Shown here piece by piece: positions 34,692 to 47,537 of a stretch of DNA of 64,000 bases; the first letter of the stretch is position 1, and the number at the start of each line of letters is the position of its first letter. Location: NCBI GenBank assembly GCA_032718865.1, contig JALUTQ010000005.1, forward strand, positions 1,674,001 to 1,738,000, in the 5' to 3' direction. Below the pieces are notes generated by a model, which searched no databases, was not told where the DNA came from, and saw only the letters and a program-made list of their open reading frames with translations. The position numbers and the translations under genes were made by a program. The DNA comes from Tilletia caries (taxonomy: Eukaryota > Basidiomycota > Exobasidiomycetes > Tilletiales > Tilletiaceae).

Positions 34692-37600
34692 ATGGCAGCT
34701 AAATACACACCAACCACGGCCATGCCTGCCAGGAGCCTAGCCGACTTGGACCTCGACGCCGCCCTCTATTCCGCCTTGGAAGAAAGAGCAGCGGCCGATG
34801 CTGCCATAGCTGCGAAGGTCGACAGCGAGCAAAAAGCGACACCAGCAGAGCCAACAGCAGCAGCTCCAATCGAGCCTCCCACCAAAGACGCTCAGGAGGA
34901 AGGCGAGATCGCTCAGGAGGACGACACTCAAGTCAGTCCAGCAGCCAAGAGCTCACCCATCGAACTCATCGAGCCAGCGCAAGTCGAAGCGCAAGCTCCA
35001 GCTTCATCCTCAGAAGAAGCAGCAGAAGTAAAAACAGAAGTAGAAGCAGCAGAAGTAGAGCCAGAAGCTGCACCCCCCGCTCCACAGGCCGACGAAGGAG
35101 ATGCTCTAGCCACAGCAGGGACAGACGACAGCAGCGCACCTCTCACTTCCGCCAGCGACACCCGCGACTCGTCCAGCAGTCCCCGTGGCGCCGACTCAGA
35201 CGCAAATGCAGACGCAGATGCAGACGACTCGGGCACAACCCAACGGTCCTCCAGTACCAGCACCAGCAACAGCAAGAAGAAGCGCTCCTCCACCTCCAAG
35301 AAGGCCAAGAGCTCCAAGAAGAGCGGCGGATCCCACAAGGCTCGCAAGTCGAGCATCGGCGGCGGTCGGTCGAGCACCGAGGACGGAGACGAAACCGTCA
35401 CAGCCGCTGAGCAGCACGGTAAGCCGGAAGCAGGCCAGACTGAAGCTGAGGCTCGATCGGCAACGAACAAAGGCGCCGACGAGGATGGCGGTGCGAATGC
35501 TGAAGAAGCTGATGATGACGACCAGGATCAGAGTCAGAGCGAGAATGACGACGAAGGCGGTCGCTTGAACAAGTCGGCATCATCATCACCCTCAAAACGA
35601 AAGAAGGGCGGGAGCGCCGCTGCTTCTTCATCAACAACAACAACAGAAGGCAAAGCTCAACGCGCCGCAGCAGCAGCCAAAGAACTCGCTTATCTCGGTC
35701 TACAAAACCTCGGCGACGGCGAGCAAGAACCGATCCTGCCGCGTCGGAGTCGGCGCGCTGCTTTTGACTTGCCCACCCAGCAGGAGATCGATCAGGATCA
35801 GCAGCACGGGTCCGGGTCCGGGTCCGGGTCTGGGTCGGGAGCGCTTCAGGATGGGAGTGGGGGGGAGGGTGAGGATGAGGATGAGGATATGGCTGTAGAG
35901 GCCTATGGGAATGGGGAGGGGGAGGGCGATGGGGGCGATGAGGGTGTTACGCGCTGTGTTTGCGGGAGCACAGGTACGTCCAGGCCTCTTTCGCTCCAAG
36001 TGCGTTTTTCTGCATAGTATCAGATGCTGACCTTTCACCTTCCACCCTTTTTTCTAGACGAAAATGTCGGACTGATGATCCAATGCGAAGACTGCAAGTG
36101 CTGGCAGCACTGCATCTGCATGGGCATGGAATTCGAGGACGACTGTCCCGACGTCTACTTCTGCGAGCAGTGCAAGCCCGAGCTGCACATACCCCTCCTG
36201 AAGCAACTCGGCGTGCTGAAGGAGAACGGCGCCTTTGGGAACCACAAGGGCGCCGGTGGGCCCTCGGGGGGCAAGAAGGGCGTCATCATGGGGCCCAATG
36301 GCAAACCGAGCAAGAACCCGGCGCGGGATCAGGCGAGGGAACTTCGAGAGGCTAAGGAGGCTGTTGCGAGGCTTGCGCAGGAGAATGCGCAGCGGCATCG
36401 TGAGGCGGCTACTACCACGGCTGTTGCTGTTGTCCATGACCATGACCCGTCGTCATCATCATCATCGGCGGCGGCGGCGGCCTCCTCTTCCTCTGCGGTC
36501 GCCTTGAAGGAGCGGAAGGGAAGCCACGATCGGAGCCGGAAGCGGAGCGAGAGCCACGATGTGGTCGACATGGTTCCCGGATCGAGCTCGTCTGGCGCTG
36601 CCGGGTTTGGAGGTGCTGCTGGTAGCGCTGCGGCAGCTGCGGCTGCGGCCGCGGCAGGGATGAGGAGTCCGAAGCGGAGGAATACGATGAACAGTCGTGA
36701 TTCGGCGTACGGGTGGGAGCCGATCCCGCCTGGACTTTTGAATGACGATGAGGTTTGGGATGATGTGCCGTCGGAGCGGAATTCTAGGAAACGGCAGCGG
36801 TCGATCAAGGAGGAAGACGAGGATGAGTGAGTTTTTTTTTTCCCCTGCCTTTTGTTGATTCCTTGTGTACTTGGGATGGTTTGGCTGATTGATTGATGTT
36901 CTTTTGACTTTCATAGTATATCTGACGAGGAGCAAGGTACAGCAGAGCCGCCCAAGCGGCGAAGATTGAGCTCGTCCGTCAAGCCACTCGAAGAGCCCGA
37001 GCCCGTGGCAGCGGCCCCACGTCTGCACAAGAAGAAGTCCAAGCCAAAATCCAAAGCGCCCGAAGATCCGAACGCACCTCCGCGGCCGAAGCACCCGAAT
37101 CAGTATACCTACCGTCCGAAGGTCAAAGCGGCGGAGACGACGCCTGTGCCGACGAAGGAGAATGAAGTCAGTCTGCGGTCTGTGACGCCTGCTTTGGGTC
37201 GACCGGCCTCGCCGACGCCGAGTCCGAGCAAGAATCGGGATCGACGTGGAGCGGGGGCGGCATCTGCTGCTTCTGCTGTTGCGGCCTCCGCCGCCGTCGC
37301 TGCTACGACTGCAAGTTCTGGATCAAGGATGGGCACCCCGACGCCTGGTGCGAACCCTGGTGCTGCGTGGGGCTTACCGGAGCATCTGTGGGGGCTGGCG
37401 CATTACCTTCCTGCGAGCGCGCCGAGTCCGCTTGTGGTGCATGTACCGTCGACGAAGGGGATTCCGAGGGGGGCCGTTGCTGCTGCGGCGGCGGAGCGGA
37501 ATTCGGCTGCGAAGCGTGGTGGAGGGTCGAGTTCGGCGGCAGCCTCAACATCGGCATCAACATCAGCCATCGCAAACCGAGCGACACCACAACCATTCAA

Positions 37601-38159
37601 CCTGGTCGAGCTATCGGAGAGTGCGTCCCGTGTCCGATTCCCGGGGAAACGGATGACGATGGGCGAGATGCGGAAGCGGGTTCGGAACATTAGCGAGTTC
37701 GTGACGCGGATGCAGTTGGAGGCTGTCGAGCGTGGGAAACGGACGGCTGCGTTGGGCATTCAGGCCGGTGGGGGGGTGCCTTATGATGTGATGCGGATGG
37801 GGTTGGGAGCTCCTGGGCGTGTGGCGGTGGATGGGGATGGCGAGGGGGAGGCTGGGAAGAACGATGCGATTGGGTCGAACAAGACGGCGCCACATCATCA
37901 ACAACAACTTCCGCAGAGTATGCTCCTCCTCGAAGCGCTCACTTCCGAGCTTTTGCACTTCCAGCGCAAGTTTGGGCTCTCGGGACAGTCGGGTTTCGGC
38001 GGTGGTGGGGGGTCGACGTCTGTGTCTGCGACGCCGTCTTGGCCGGCGAACTCGGGCTCGGGCTCGGGATCGGGATCGGGAGGGAGTGGGGAACCGTCTG
38101 GGTTGGGGTTGGATTTGGGCGCTTCGGGGCATGCGGGTGCGGCTGTGTTGGAGGGCTGA
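34692..38159 (+). CDS. PHD-finger chromatin protein, Cti6-like
   Basis: Likely nuclear histone reader; the closest family I recognise is the Cti6 subunit of Rpd3L-type histone deacetylase complexes. Three exons: 34692-35973, 36058-36826, 36917-38159; 1097 residues. The N-terminal ~410 residues are acidic and Ser/Lys-rich. A single PHD finger spans about residues 421-475: TRCVCGSTGDENVGLMIQC, CWQHCICMGM and YFCEQCKPELH, giving the C4HC3 zinc ligands. ELHIPLL follows directly, as in the Cti6 group. The middle has polyAla/polySer tracts and basic clusters. The C-terminus has a conserved-looking block around RMTMGEMRKRVRNISEFVTR. The PHD is split by an intron just after its first cysteine pair. 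Function is inferred from the domain. Confidence 0.8.
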
Positions 38160-38638
38160 ACAGTCTTCTTTTTTTTTTCCCGACCTGGGGTTCTCGATTT
38201 ACGGACATTTCGTCGGGCACGGCGCCTCGTATCGACACCACCTGTCACGGGCACTCGCATTCCCAGTCTGCGTGTCGAGTCCTCCTCCCTCCTGGTTGGC
38301 CCAAGCCCGGAATCGACCCGGTTCGCGAGCTCGAGCCTCTTTCCCTCGTCCTCGTATTCGCCCTCTCCTTCGCCCAACCTCGTCTCGCCCGCCGTCCTCG
38401 TAGAGCTCCTTCGGTTTCTTTCCCCCTGCGTTTCCCGACTTTGCGTCTTCCAATCCGTTCTCCTCGTTCGTACGCTGTATTTGTTTCTTTTTTGCTTCTC
38501 CTGTCTCCCAATCAATTCCTGGTGTCCTGCTGAGCGAGAGAGCGAGATGAAACGCGACGCGTCTGTTTTCGCTTCACTGAGCCTGACCGTTCTCCTCATC
38601 ACGATGACGACGACCATCTTCATCTCTGGGGATCAGCA
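38160..38638 (+). other. Intergenic region
   Basis: Between two plus-strand genes, with T runs and pyrimidine-rich sequence consistent with a 3' UTR/terminator followed by a promoter. No gene recognised; the frames here shadow the flanking genes. Confidence 0.4.
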
Positions 38639-41600
38639 ATGTCGAGCTCGCGGCTGTCCGGCGCCCATCGCCAGCAGAATGCAAACGGAGGAGCAGGAGC
38701 AGGCGCAGGAGCAGGAGCAGGAGCAGGCTGGATCAACGACGCAGCTGGATCCAACGGCGCGTCAGCTTCAGCTTCAGCTTCAGCCTCAGTCCTTCCTTCC
38801 AGTACACCGACGAGCATACCAAGGTCCACGGCGCGCTCCTCAGCACGTCCGCCACGCACCAGCAACAGAGCAAGCAACAGCAACAGCAACAGCAACGCAG
38901 ACGACAGCGACGCACAGATGAGCGACATCGCAAACCGCACACCCGCAAGCGCCCGTGGATCCCGTCCGGCCCCAGCAGCCGCCGCCGCCTCCGAAGCAGG
39001 CCACTCCGACGCACACAACGACGAGATCGCAAGTGCAATCCGTCTCTACCCAGGCGTCATCCAGTCCACCTGGCACACCAGCACCGACAGCAAGACCGAC
39101 TTCGACGTCGGCGAACCCACGGATGATCCCAACGTCATAATCACTAGGGTCACCACGATAACCACCACGACCACGGTCACTACTTTTACTTCGCCCCGCT
39201 CCATTGCTGGGAACCAACGTTCGCGGGCAATCGTGCCGGTGTCCGGATCCGCGTCCGCGTCGGCGTCAATGCCAGGAACGCCGGTAGCCTCGACACCGCC
39301 ATCGGCATCGGCATCAGCGGTGGTCGCCAGTCTTCGGAATGCACTCCCTCATGCGTCGACCCCAACTCCTCTTCCTTCGCAGGGTGTCAACGGAAACAAG
39401 GCGGCCCGGACGATCAACGGATCTCGACCCCGCGTGTCCTTTGCGCTTGAAGCTGACGACAGCATCGACGACAGCGGGGCTGGTGTGATTGACGATGCGG
39501 AGAGGGAGAAGGAGGCGGAAAAGGAGAAGGAACAGGAGAAAGATCAGGAGGACGAGGAGAACGGCGATGGCGATGTCTCTATGGCCGTCGATGCCTCGCA
39601 CGAGTCAAACGGCAACGGACCTACGACGCGACGCCGGGACGACGAAGACGATCAAGGGAACGGCGGCGGCGGTGGCCCAGTTGCTGAAAACCGGGAAGCG
39701 ACTGGCGGCAGCAGTAATACTGCTGCTGCTTCATCATCATCATCATCTTCGGCTACCACTACTTCTGCTGCTCAAAACGGCGCTTCAAGTACAGGCACGG
39801 TCTCTACGCGTCGAGGAGGCCGAAACTCGACGGCTGCCTCGGCCTCGCAAGCTGCCGCCAGCGCCGACACTGTCATGACCGATGTCAACGCCGGCAAGGT
39901 GGCAAACACGCCTGAGCGGGTGGTGGCCAGTCCCGAGGGCAGAGGCTTACTCACCCGCCGCCGTGCAACCGAGCAGTCCGCCGTCGCCGTCAGTAGTGAC
40001 TCGTACTCGCCTGTCCTCTCACGCGTCATGCGCAAGGCGAGAGAGAGTGCGCCAGCTTCTTCTTCGACCACCACCACCACCGCCGCGGAGCTAGAGTCAG
40101 GCAAGAATGCGCAGCGTTCCGACGCATCTCAGGCTTCTGCAGCTACGGAGCGGGATAGCTTGGAGAGCGGCGTGAGGATTGTCGAGGAGACGACGCGCTC
40201 GGGCCGTGTGACGGCACGTCGCAGCCTGGCCATCAGCGGGCCGTCGACACCCACGTCGGGATCCGCCATGTCCACGCGGCAATCTGCTCGGCTCTTGGAC
40301 GGCGCGCTTGCAGGTTCTAGCTCTTCGCCTGCGACCGACGTCGACAAGGCAGACGGCTCGGCCAAGCAGGTCGACATTGCTGCGGTTGCGGCACAACCAA
40401 CATGGCGAGATAAGGTGAGATGAACCAAAACAAGGGGATCTGGGAATGGTCTCATTTTCCATTTTCCCACCCATCCCTTCATATCGCAATTGATGCAAAT
40501 GTTTGTTACTTCCTTTTTTTTTTTTCCCGGCGCCCCTTTCTCACTCAGGTCTTTCTCACGAGCGGGATCTACAGCGATGACTTTAGGGCGGGAAAAAGTC
40601 GGAAGCGGAAGCGCAAGAAAGTCAACATGGAACGACGCAGACTGGCGGCCGAAAAGCGGGCGCGTCTCCAGCAGGGCTCGCAGGGGAAGTCATCCGAGGA
40701 CAAGACCTCAGAAGCATACGACTCCGACGGCTCGATCTCCTCCCTCTCCTCCCTCTCCGACAGCGACGAAGAGGCCTTCGTGCCCGAGGACACAGCCCTT
40801 CCTTTACCCGAGCACTACGGCTTCTACCTGCTCGTGCAAGACCGCGAATTCCGCCTGCCGTACCCGATCATGCAGGACGCGTCGGACATGCGCGCCCGGG
40901 CGGACGCGAAGAAGAAGCCGAGGCCGTATCAGGCGATCCCGACGAATCGGTACGTGACCCGGCCGAAGTTGGCGGGGGAGCTGCCGGTGTGTCAGTGCGT
41001 GCCTCCGTCGCCGCTGCCTGCGTGTGAGAAGGCGCTGATGGGCGAGGGGGTGGGTCTGGCGGAGCGCGGGGAGCGGGAGAGGGAGAGCGGGGATGAGCCT
41101 GGGCTGCAGCAGCTCGTGAGGAGGGGATGTGGGGAGGACTGTATCAATCGGCAGTTGCAGTATGTGTGTGACCCGCGGAAGTGTCCTTGTGGCGAGGAAT
41201 GCTCGAACCTGAGCCTGGGTAAACGGCCGTTCCCGAAGCTGGAGGTGTTCAACGTGAGTTCCCCCCCAACCGAAGGCGGGACGAGCTCGGTGAACTGAAC
41301 CCTTTTCCATGATTCACGCCCCACAGTACGGCCAACGAGGCTTCGGACTCCGCACGCCCATCGCGCTGAGTAAGGACCAGTTCCTGGGCGAGTACCGCGG
41401 GGAGGTGATTGACCTGTTCGAGGCGGCCCGTCGGACGCGGGAGACCTACATCAAGGACGGCAATTACTACTTCTTGGATTACGATGCGCAGGCGGGGGAG
41501 GTGTTGGATGCAGGGATGAAGGGGAGTGTTATTCGGTTTGCGAACCATAGTGTGAGTGCTTGAACCCTTTTTGGAGAGGGGAAGGGGGATCCTTTCGCGT

Positions 41601-43154
41601 TTTTTTGGGGGGATGAAGTTGAGTGGGGTAGGCAGCTGAACTTTTTTTTTTTTGCTTCTTAACTGTCCAGTGCTCGCCTAACTGCTACGTGATGAAGTGG
41701 ACGATCTGCGGGACGGACGAGCAGTTGACTGCGGAGTTCCAGATTGGGATGTACGCGCTTCGGGACATTGAGGCGGGAGAAGAGCTCACTTATGACTACG
41801 GTACGTTTTTTAATCCTTGCTCCCCTTCAGTGGGTTTCTTTCGAAGCTCACAACAAACCCCTCTTCCCCCCCGTGTCCATCAGGTTGGTCCGAGTTCCGC
41901 CCCAAAGCCGTCTCCGCCGAGGTGACAGCCCCGATAAAATGTCTATGCGGCGCCTCCACCTGCACGGGCACCCTCGGCGGCAAGAAAGGTGGTCCCTCCG
42001 AGCTGGCCAAGAGCGGACTGGGCAAAGCCGCAAAGGAGAAGAAGGAAAAGGCGTTGAGGCAGCAGAAGAAGGCGGCTCCTACTGTGGTGGCGGCGGTTGC
42101 GGCTGCTGCTGCGGCGGCGGCGGCGGCTGTTGCTGCGGCTTCGCCTGCGCCTGCGTCAGGGGTGGGGGCGGGGGCTACTCCGGTCCCTGGTGAGGCGATG
42201 AGTGGTGTGGTTATGGGGTCGACGGTGGCAGGTGGGACTTCTGGCCCTGCTGAGACGGGTGCAACAGCGGCGGCGGCGGCGGCGGGTGGGGCGGTGGGGC
42301 CTGCTGCGCCCGTACCAGTGTCAGCCTCAGCACCGTCAGCATCAGCGTCGGCATCGGCAGAGTCGGACAATACGGCTCCGAACAACGACGTCGTCATGTC
42401 GAACGTGGTACCCGAGACACCGAGCGGGAGCGAGAAGAGCGCGACACCGACGCCGACTCGTGAGAAATTGCCTGCGAGCAAATCGAGTGCTACTGTCCCT
42501 GCCCTCCCTTCTGCTTCTTCCTCTTCAAGCAAGGTAACGGCATCGTCGTCATCGTCGTCGGCTCAGCCTACGAACGACTTGCCGCAGATGGACACGTCTC
42601 CTGCTTCTTCGGCGCCGGCATCGTCGACGGAAGGTCCCGCGGGGAGCAGGCCGACGCCGCCTTTGAGGTCGACGGCTGCGGGGGCGGCGGGAATGGGGAC
42701 GGGCGGTGGCGGCAGGAGTACTTTGGTTGAAGTTGCGCTGCCGGGGAGACGGAGGCCGGTCCCTGTCACGATTGGATCTGGTCCGGGCTCGAGTATGATG
42801 GGTTCCCCTTCTACGAGCGGCGCTGGTTCCGGAGCGCGTGCGCAGTCTTCGTCGACGGGCACGGATAAAAGGTTGGCATCAGCAGCAACGGCCACAGCAG
42901 CAGGATCGTCGTCGCCTTCGGTGGCTGGTGCGAGTTCTGCTAAAGAAACGACTACGACGCCGGCGGGAGCGCCTGGTACGCCTGCTGCGGGTGGGGTGAC
43001 GCGGGCTGGGACGACGAGGACGCCTGGAGGAGGAGGTGTTGGTGGCGCTGGCACTGGTGGTGGAGGAGCGGGTGGTGGAGCTGGGCGTGTCTCGACGGCC
43101 GTGCGTACTTCTACGGTTGTGCGTGCCCCTTCTGGAAACCGCTCGAGGGGCTGA
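38639..43154 (+). CDS. Ash1-like SET-domain histone methyltransferase
   Basis: Predicted nuclear histone lysine methyltransferase, by domain order most like ASH1/SET2-type H3K36 enzymes. Five exons: 38639-40414, 40549-41253, 41327-41551, 41671-41800, 41884-43154; 1368 residues. A long disordered, Ser/Ala-rich N-terminus precedes VFLTSGIYSDDF. The AWS cysteine domain reads GCGEDCINRQLQYVCDP and CPCGEECSNLSLGKR. The SET domain reads YGQRGFGLRTPIALSKDQF, GEYRGEVIDLFEAARR, DGNYYFLDYDA, the SAM-binding FANHSCSPNC across an intron, and ELTYDYGWSEF. Post-SET is KCLCGASTC. The C-terminal 350 residues are Ala/Ser/Gly low complexity. The strictly conserved NHSCxPNC and YDY are intact, so activity is expected. 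Substrate is inferred. Confidence 0.85.
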
Positions 43155-43652
43155 GCGGATCGACTTGACTCGACCGACTTCCTTGAGGCCCGGGCTCCAC
43201 GCCACGGATACGCTTCCCCCGCTTCACCGGCCTCGGGTGACCTGGTTTCTTTTAACGACTTCCCACCTTCGTTTGCAATTCCCCTCTCCTTCTTCCTATT
43301 CCCTCTTGATCTCTCTCTACTTACGTTCCTATGTTCCATATGCTCGTGCACCAGACTAGTCCTGATCTTACTGTCCTTCCTTTGCCCCCTCTTTCTTTCG
43401 TGTGGGCTTTTCTTCGCATCTGATCTCCGTGCTGTTTGCTATCGACCTTTTTGACGCGAGATTGTGTGAAGCGGTGATGGGGGGCACTTTGCTATTACTG
43501 TAACGAGATCGAGCGCAAGAGGAGATGCTACATGTACGACAGCCTGACGGGACGCTCCGCAGCCTGTAGTGTGGCGAGGATTGTAAGACGGGCTGAGAGT
43601 CGCCTCTGAGTTTGTAGCTTTTTCCCTTTTGGGTTGGTCGCTGGACCAACCT
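43155..43652. other. Convergent intergenic region
   Basis: Between the SET gene stop (+) and the TOM22 stop (-). It holds the two 3' UTRs. No additional gene or repeat recognised. Confidence 0.4.
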
Positions 43653-44454
43653 TCAGAAGCCGGGCGCTCGGATGCCGGAGGGTGTTGTGGTGCCTGGTGT
43701 CTGTTGGTCGGGCTGCCCTGGCAGTTGTCCTGGTTGTGGTTGACCGAGAGCGGGCGCGCCCATCATCTGGAAGGGTACATGATTTTCTGATTCAGCATGT
43801 AGCCAATAAAGGGAAATTCAGAAAGGAGGGGAAGAAGAAGAAACTCACGCCTTGGGGTGGCATTTCGCGCTCCTGCTGCATGATCCGTGACTCGTCCTCG
43901 ACGGCCAGCATGAGGGGCAGAGCGACGACGAGTGCGCTGGTGGTGACGACCCATCCGAGGACGCCTACGATGCGTCCGCCGAACCAGGCGACGTCGCTCA
44001 CCGTGGACACCGTGTTGGCGATGGAGCGTCGTGTTTGTGGGGGGATGATGTCCTTCAGGGCGGCGATGCGGTCGAAGAGGGTCTCTTTGGAGAGGTCGTC
44101 GTCGAAGTCGTCATCTTCGTCTTCGTCCTCGTCGTCGTCCTCATCGTCATCGAGCAAGCCGTCGTCAGTCATCTGTTGTGCGGCAAGGAGGGAGCGGGCA
44201 GAAAAAGTGGGAATCGACAGCGGAACGATCAGGATAGAGAGTCAGCCAGCGTAGCGATGAAAAACGGGGACGTCCTTCTCTGCACTCACGCCATCGTCTG
44301 TCTTCCAGTCTCCCTCCTGTGCGAAGCCTGCTGCTGCCCCACCCGCTGCCCCACCTGCCGCTGTCCTGCGAGGCCCGCTTGCTGACGCACGGGACCGCTG
44401 CTGCTGCTGCTGCTGCTGGAGCTCTTCGTCTTGGACCTCTTCGATGACAACCAT
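43653..44454 (-). CDS. TOM22: Mitochondrial import receptor subunit Tom22
   Basis: Central receptor of the TOM complex in the mitochondrial outer membrane. Three exons (minus): 44454-44290, 44172-43849, 43766-43653; 200 residues. The N-terminal cytosolic part has polyGln from (CTG)n, then a very acidic stretch (LLDDDEDDDEDEDEDDDF) expected of the presequence receptor face. The core reads ETLFDRIAALKDIIPPQTRR, then the membrane anchor around AWFGGRIVGVLGWVVTTSAL and VVALPLMLAVEDE. The C-terminal intermembrane tail is Gln/Pro/Gly-rich (QQEREMPPQG then MMGAPALGQPQPGQ). The last short exon is supported by splice signals and by composition typical of fungal Tom22 tails. It shares a 275-bp divergent promoter with MIS18. 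Confidence 0.9.
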
Positions 44455-44729
44455 TGCGTGTGTTCTGCTTGCTTTCCTGCTTGCTCGCGGTGTCGATGGC
44501 GATGGCGATGGCGATGGCGATGGCGAGGATGAGGATGGCAGCGACAGGAATTCTGATTTGTTGTGCTTTGTCACGTGGCTTGGGCTGCTCGAGACACGGT
44601 GTCGCGAGATTGGAAGGCTCCGAGCATGGACCCTCCCTCTCCCTCTCCCAAATTCGGCCAAGCGCATACACACACACAGTGATCATCAGACAAGGCAAGG
44701 CATTGATTGATTCCCAACTTCCTCCAGCA
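44455..44729. promoter_or_regulatory. Bidirectional promoter between TOM22 and MIS18
   Basis: Only 275 bp separates the two start codons. It contains a GATGGC hexanucleotide repeat (about 44496-44525) and a CACGTG box at 44572-44577. Confidence 0.6.
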
Positions 44730-44857
44730 ATGTCGCGCCAGCTGCCGCCTTTCGTGCATCGCGGGAGTCGCGCCCCTTCTTCTACAGCGGGCTCTGTTCT
44801 CGGTGGGGCCGGCGGTGGTCATGGCGCTCACGGTGGTCATGGTGGAGGCAGCCGAGG

Positions 44858-44908
<51 letters not shown>

Positions 44909-47040
44909 CTTCCGGCCAGGCTCACGGGTCTCGGCAACGCCGTCGCTCTCGAACTTCTACCCGCCGCCAAGGCCGCACCCACTCCAGCAGCAGGCCTTCT
45001 ACAGCGACGACTTTACCACCTCAGCCCACCCACACCCTCAGGTCCGCCAACATTCGGGACTTGACGGCGGCCCAGGCGGGGGTCCTAATGGAACGAACGG
45101 GACGATCCAGGCCTTTTCCAATGGGAGCATGCCGCCGCCGCCGCCTTCCACTCATCACTCAGCACTCCGCATGGACTCCGTTCTCCACAATCAACCCCGC
45201 TCTCCACTCCAAGAACCCGAACAGGCGAGGCACGCAGCCATTGTCCTCCAATGCATCAACTGCAGACTCATCGTCGGCGATTCCTACGCATGGGTCGACC
45301 TCATCGAGCCTCTCGACCTCCTCATCCTCACCGCCGCCTCAGACCAAATCCGATCGGATGGCGACGTCGATCCGGAAAGCTCGCCGACTGAGCCCGATCT
45401 CCTCCTGGCTCAGCAGCACCAACAACGAGCCGCTACGCTTCAGACCAGTCCGGAAGGCGAACCGGACGCTGCCAGCACTTGGCATGTCCTGCGATGCGAG
45501 TGTGGAGAGCCTCTCGGGCGGAAGTACGTTTCAACCTCATTTCCGCACTTGGACGGCCTCAGAGGAAACTTCTCTTTCAACATCCATCAAGTCCACGTCT
45601 ATCACCTCGGATCCCATAGCCCAGCAGACGGCCAGAACGGTTCGCGATTTGGTGGCAGAGGTGCACTACTAGCTGAGGAGTTCCACAAGGTGCGTACTAT
45701 GATTTACATGGCTCGTAAACCCGTTTGGGCTTCAGTCTCATCGTGCGATCTTCCTTCTGCAGATGCAAATGCTCTTGATGAACGTAGGGGAGCGCCTAAT
45801 GCGCGTAGAAGACAAGCTCCAACTCGGCCCACCGCCAACTCAACAACCAGGCACGCCTATGCACTTCTCCTCCACTCCAGGACCCAGCGGGTCCTCTCCT
45901 GCTCCTTCCCTCCAACTGGCCACAGGCCCCGCTCCCATGGACATGCCTCACAGGGTGAAACTCGTCCCAAATGCACAAGACGCCTTCCTGCCGCCGCGCG
46001 TCGTCGCTCGCTTGACTGCCACGCCCGCCCCTGCTTCCGGTCCGTCCATAGCGACGAGCGCGGAGATGTCCTCCGCTTCGCAGAAGAGCTCGTCCTCTCA
46101 TCTGACGTTGCGCGCGCAATCTGGGCATCAGAAAGCCGGGCAGGTGTCTCGGAGCGCGGTGCAGAGCTCTCATCATGATCACGGCCACCAGGACACGTCG
46201 CCTTATTCGTCCCCACACACGCCCACACCTGCTCCGTCAAGTCAACCGTCAGCCGCTTCGACCCGAGCACAGAACACGAGCTCGACCACAACACGCGTCA
46301 ATGCAGCAGTAGGACCAGGCGCATCCTCATCTTCATCGCGGCCTCTCTCGCCGGAGAAGAGGAGCGCTGCCCCGGATCGGAACGCGGCCGTGTCACAGAA
46401 TCACGCTGTCAACGATATCAACGGGGCCGAGGACGACAACAATGATGATGAGCTCGACGCGATACCGCCTGGGGACAACGGCTCGCCTGCAAAGCGGAGA
46501 CGGAGAGAGGGGCCTGTGGCTACAGCTTCCGGTCAAGGACCGACTCGCGAACGGGTATCGCCGGCGAGCAAACCGAGTGCTGCCAGAGGTCGTCCGCGCA
46601 AGAGTCTCGGCAGCGGGGGCGGGGGCGGCGGTGGGGCAGCAGCTGGCCGGCAGAGCGTACCTCTATCATCTGCACCGGCTCCTTCACCGCGTCTGGTATC
46701 GAGAAGCGTCGGCGTCGGCGTCGGCGTCAGCGACCGTGCCAATGCCAATGCCGACGAGCGGATGGTCGTCAACATGGAGGACGAGGACGACGAGCTTGCC
46801 CTGGGTGCCGACTCCAGCGTCCTTGCTCCCATATCGGACGAGGAGGAGGAGGAGGCGGATAAGGTGCGCGCGGCGGGACGGCAGAACGGTCGACGGCGCA
46901 CGGTGGCTGCTAGTGTCGGTGCGATTGCGAATCCGGGTGTGGATGACCGGAAGGCGATGCCGCCTCCGCCACTGCCGCCGACGGGGATGCGGGGCACGTC
47001 GGTGCCTCGTAGTACGAAGAAGACGGTTGCGGTAGCTTGA
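44730..47040 (+). CDS. MIS18: Mis18-domain kinetochore protein
   Basis: Mis18 proteins prime centromeres for CENP-A loading. Two exons, 44730-45689 and 45763-47040, give 745 residues, much longer than the ~190-230 of yeast or animal Mis18. The N-terminus is Gly/Ser/Pro-rich. The Mis18 zinc domain lies at about residues 165-315: VLQCINCRLIVGDSYAWV and VLRCECGEPLGRKYVST supply the two cysteine pairs, and GNFSFNIHQVHVYHLGS is the family's closing strand. An insert of about 65 residues separates the two halves. A helix follows (MQMLLMNVGERLMRVEDKL), the expected oligomerisation coil. The long C-terminal tail is disordered and contains an AT-hook-like ARGRPRKSLGSG and acidic patches. Domain call firm; role of the tail unknown. 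Confidence 0.85.
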
Positions 47041-47537
47041 AGGGTTATCAAGAAGAGTTTTTTGTTGTCGTTGCTCGACATTCCACAGCCCAAGTCCGGT
47101 GTACGTGCATGCAAGTGTAATTTTACGACGAGTTTTGTATGGTCTCTTTGAATTCAAATTGCTGAGTATTAATACAGTTGCAGGCAAGGGCGCTTGACGA
47201 GCTCTTCGGGGTGAGAACTGTGGCCGTGGCTTGGATAATGGAAGTGGAATCCATTTTGGGAGATACAACTCGGGGAGGATCCGTGGTACGGGCGAGAACG
47301 AGGCGGCCATGTCCATGGGAGAAGAAGTTGTAGGACCCATGTCGAGAAATAGGAGGATTTGCTTGGAAGGCCATAGGTCACGCCGACTCGTGAAGCCGGC
47401 CCGACATCGAAGCAATCGGACTGAACGGAAGCACCGGCGAAGCAAACGGGTCCGACCGACCCCTAGTAGCCGCACAACCCCTCTCCCGCTCCGAGATCCC
47501 AAAGGACCACCCGTACGAATCGCGCGGGCTGTTGTTG
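47041..47537. other. Convergent intergenic region
   Basis: 3' UTRs of MIS18 (+) and the small unknown gene (-). Nothing else recognised. Confidence 0.35.
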
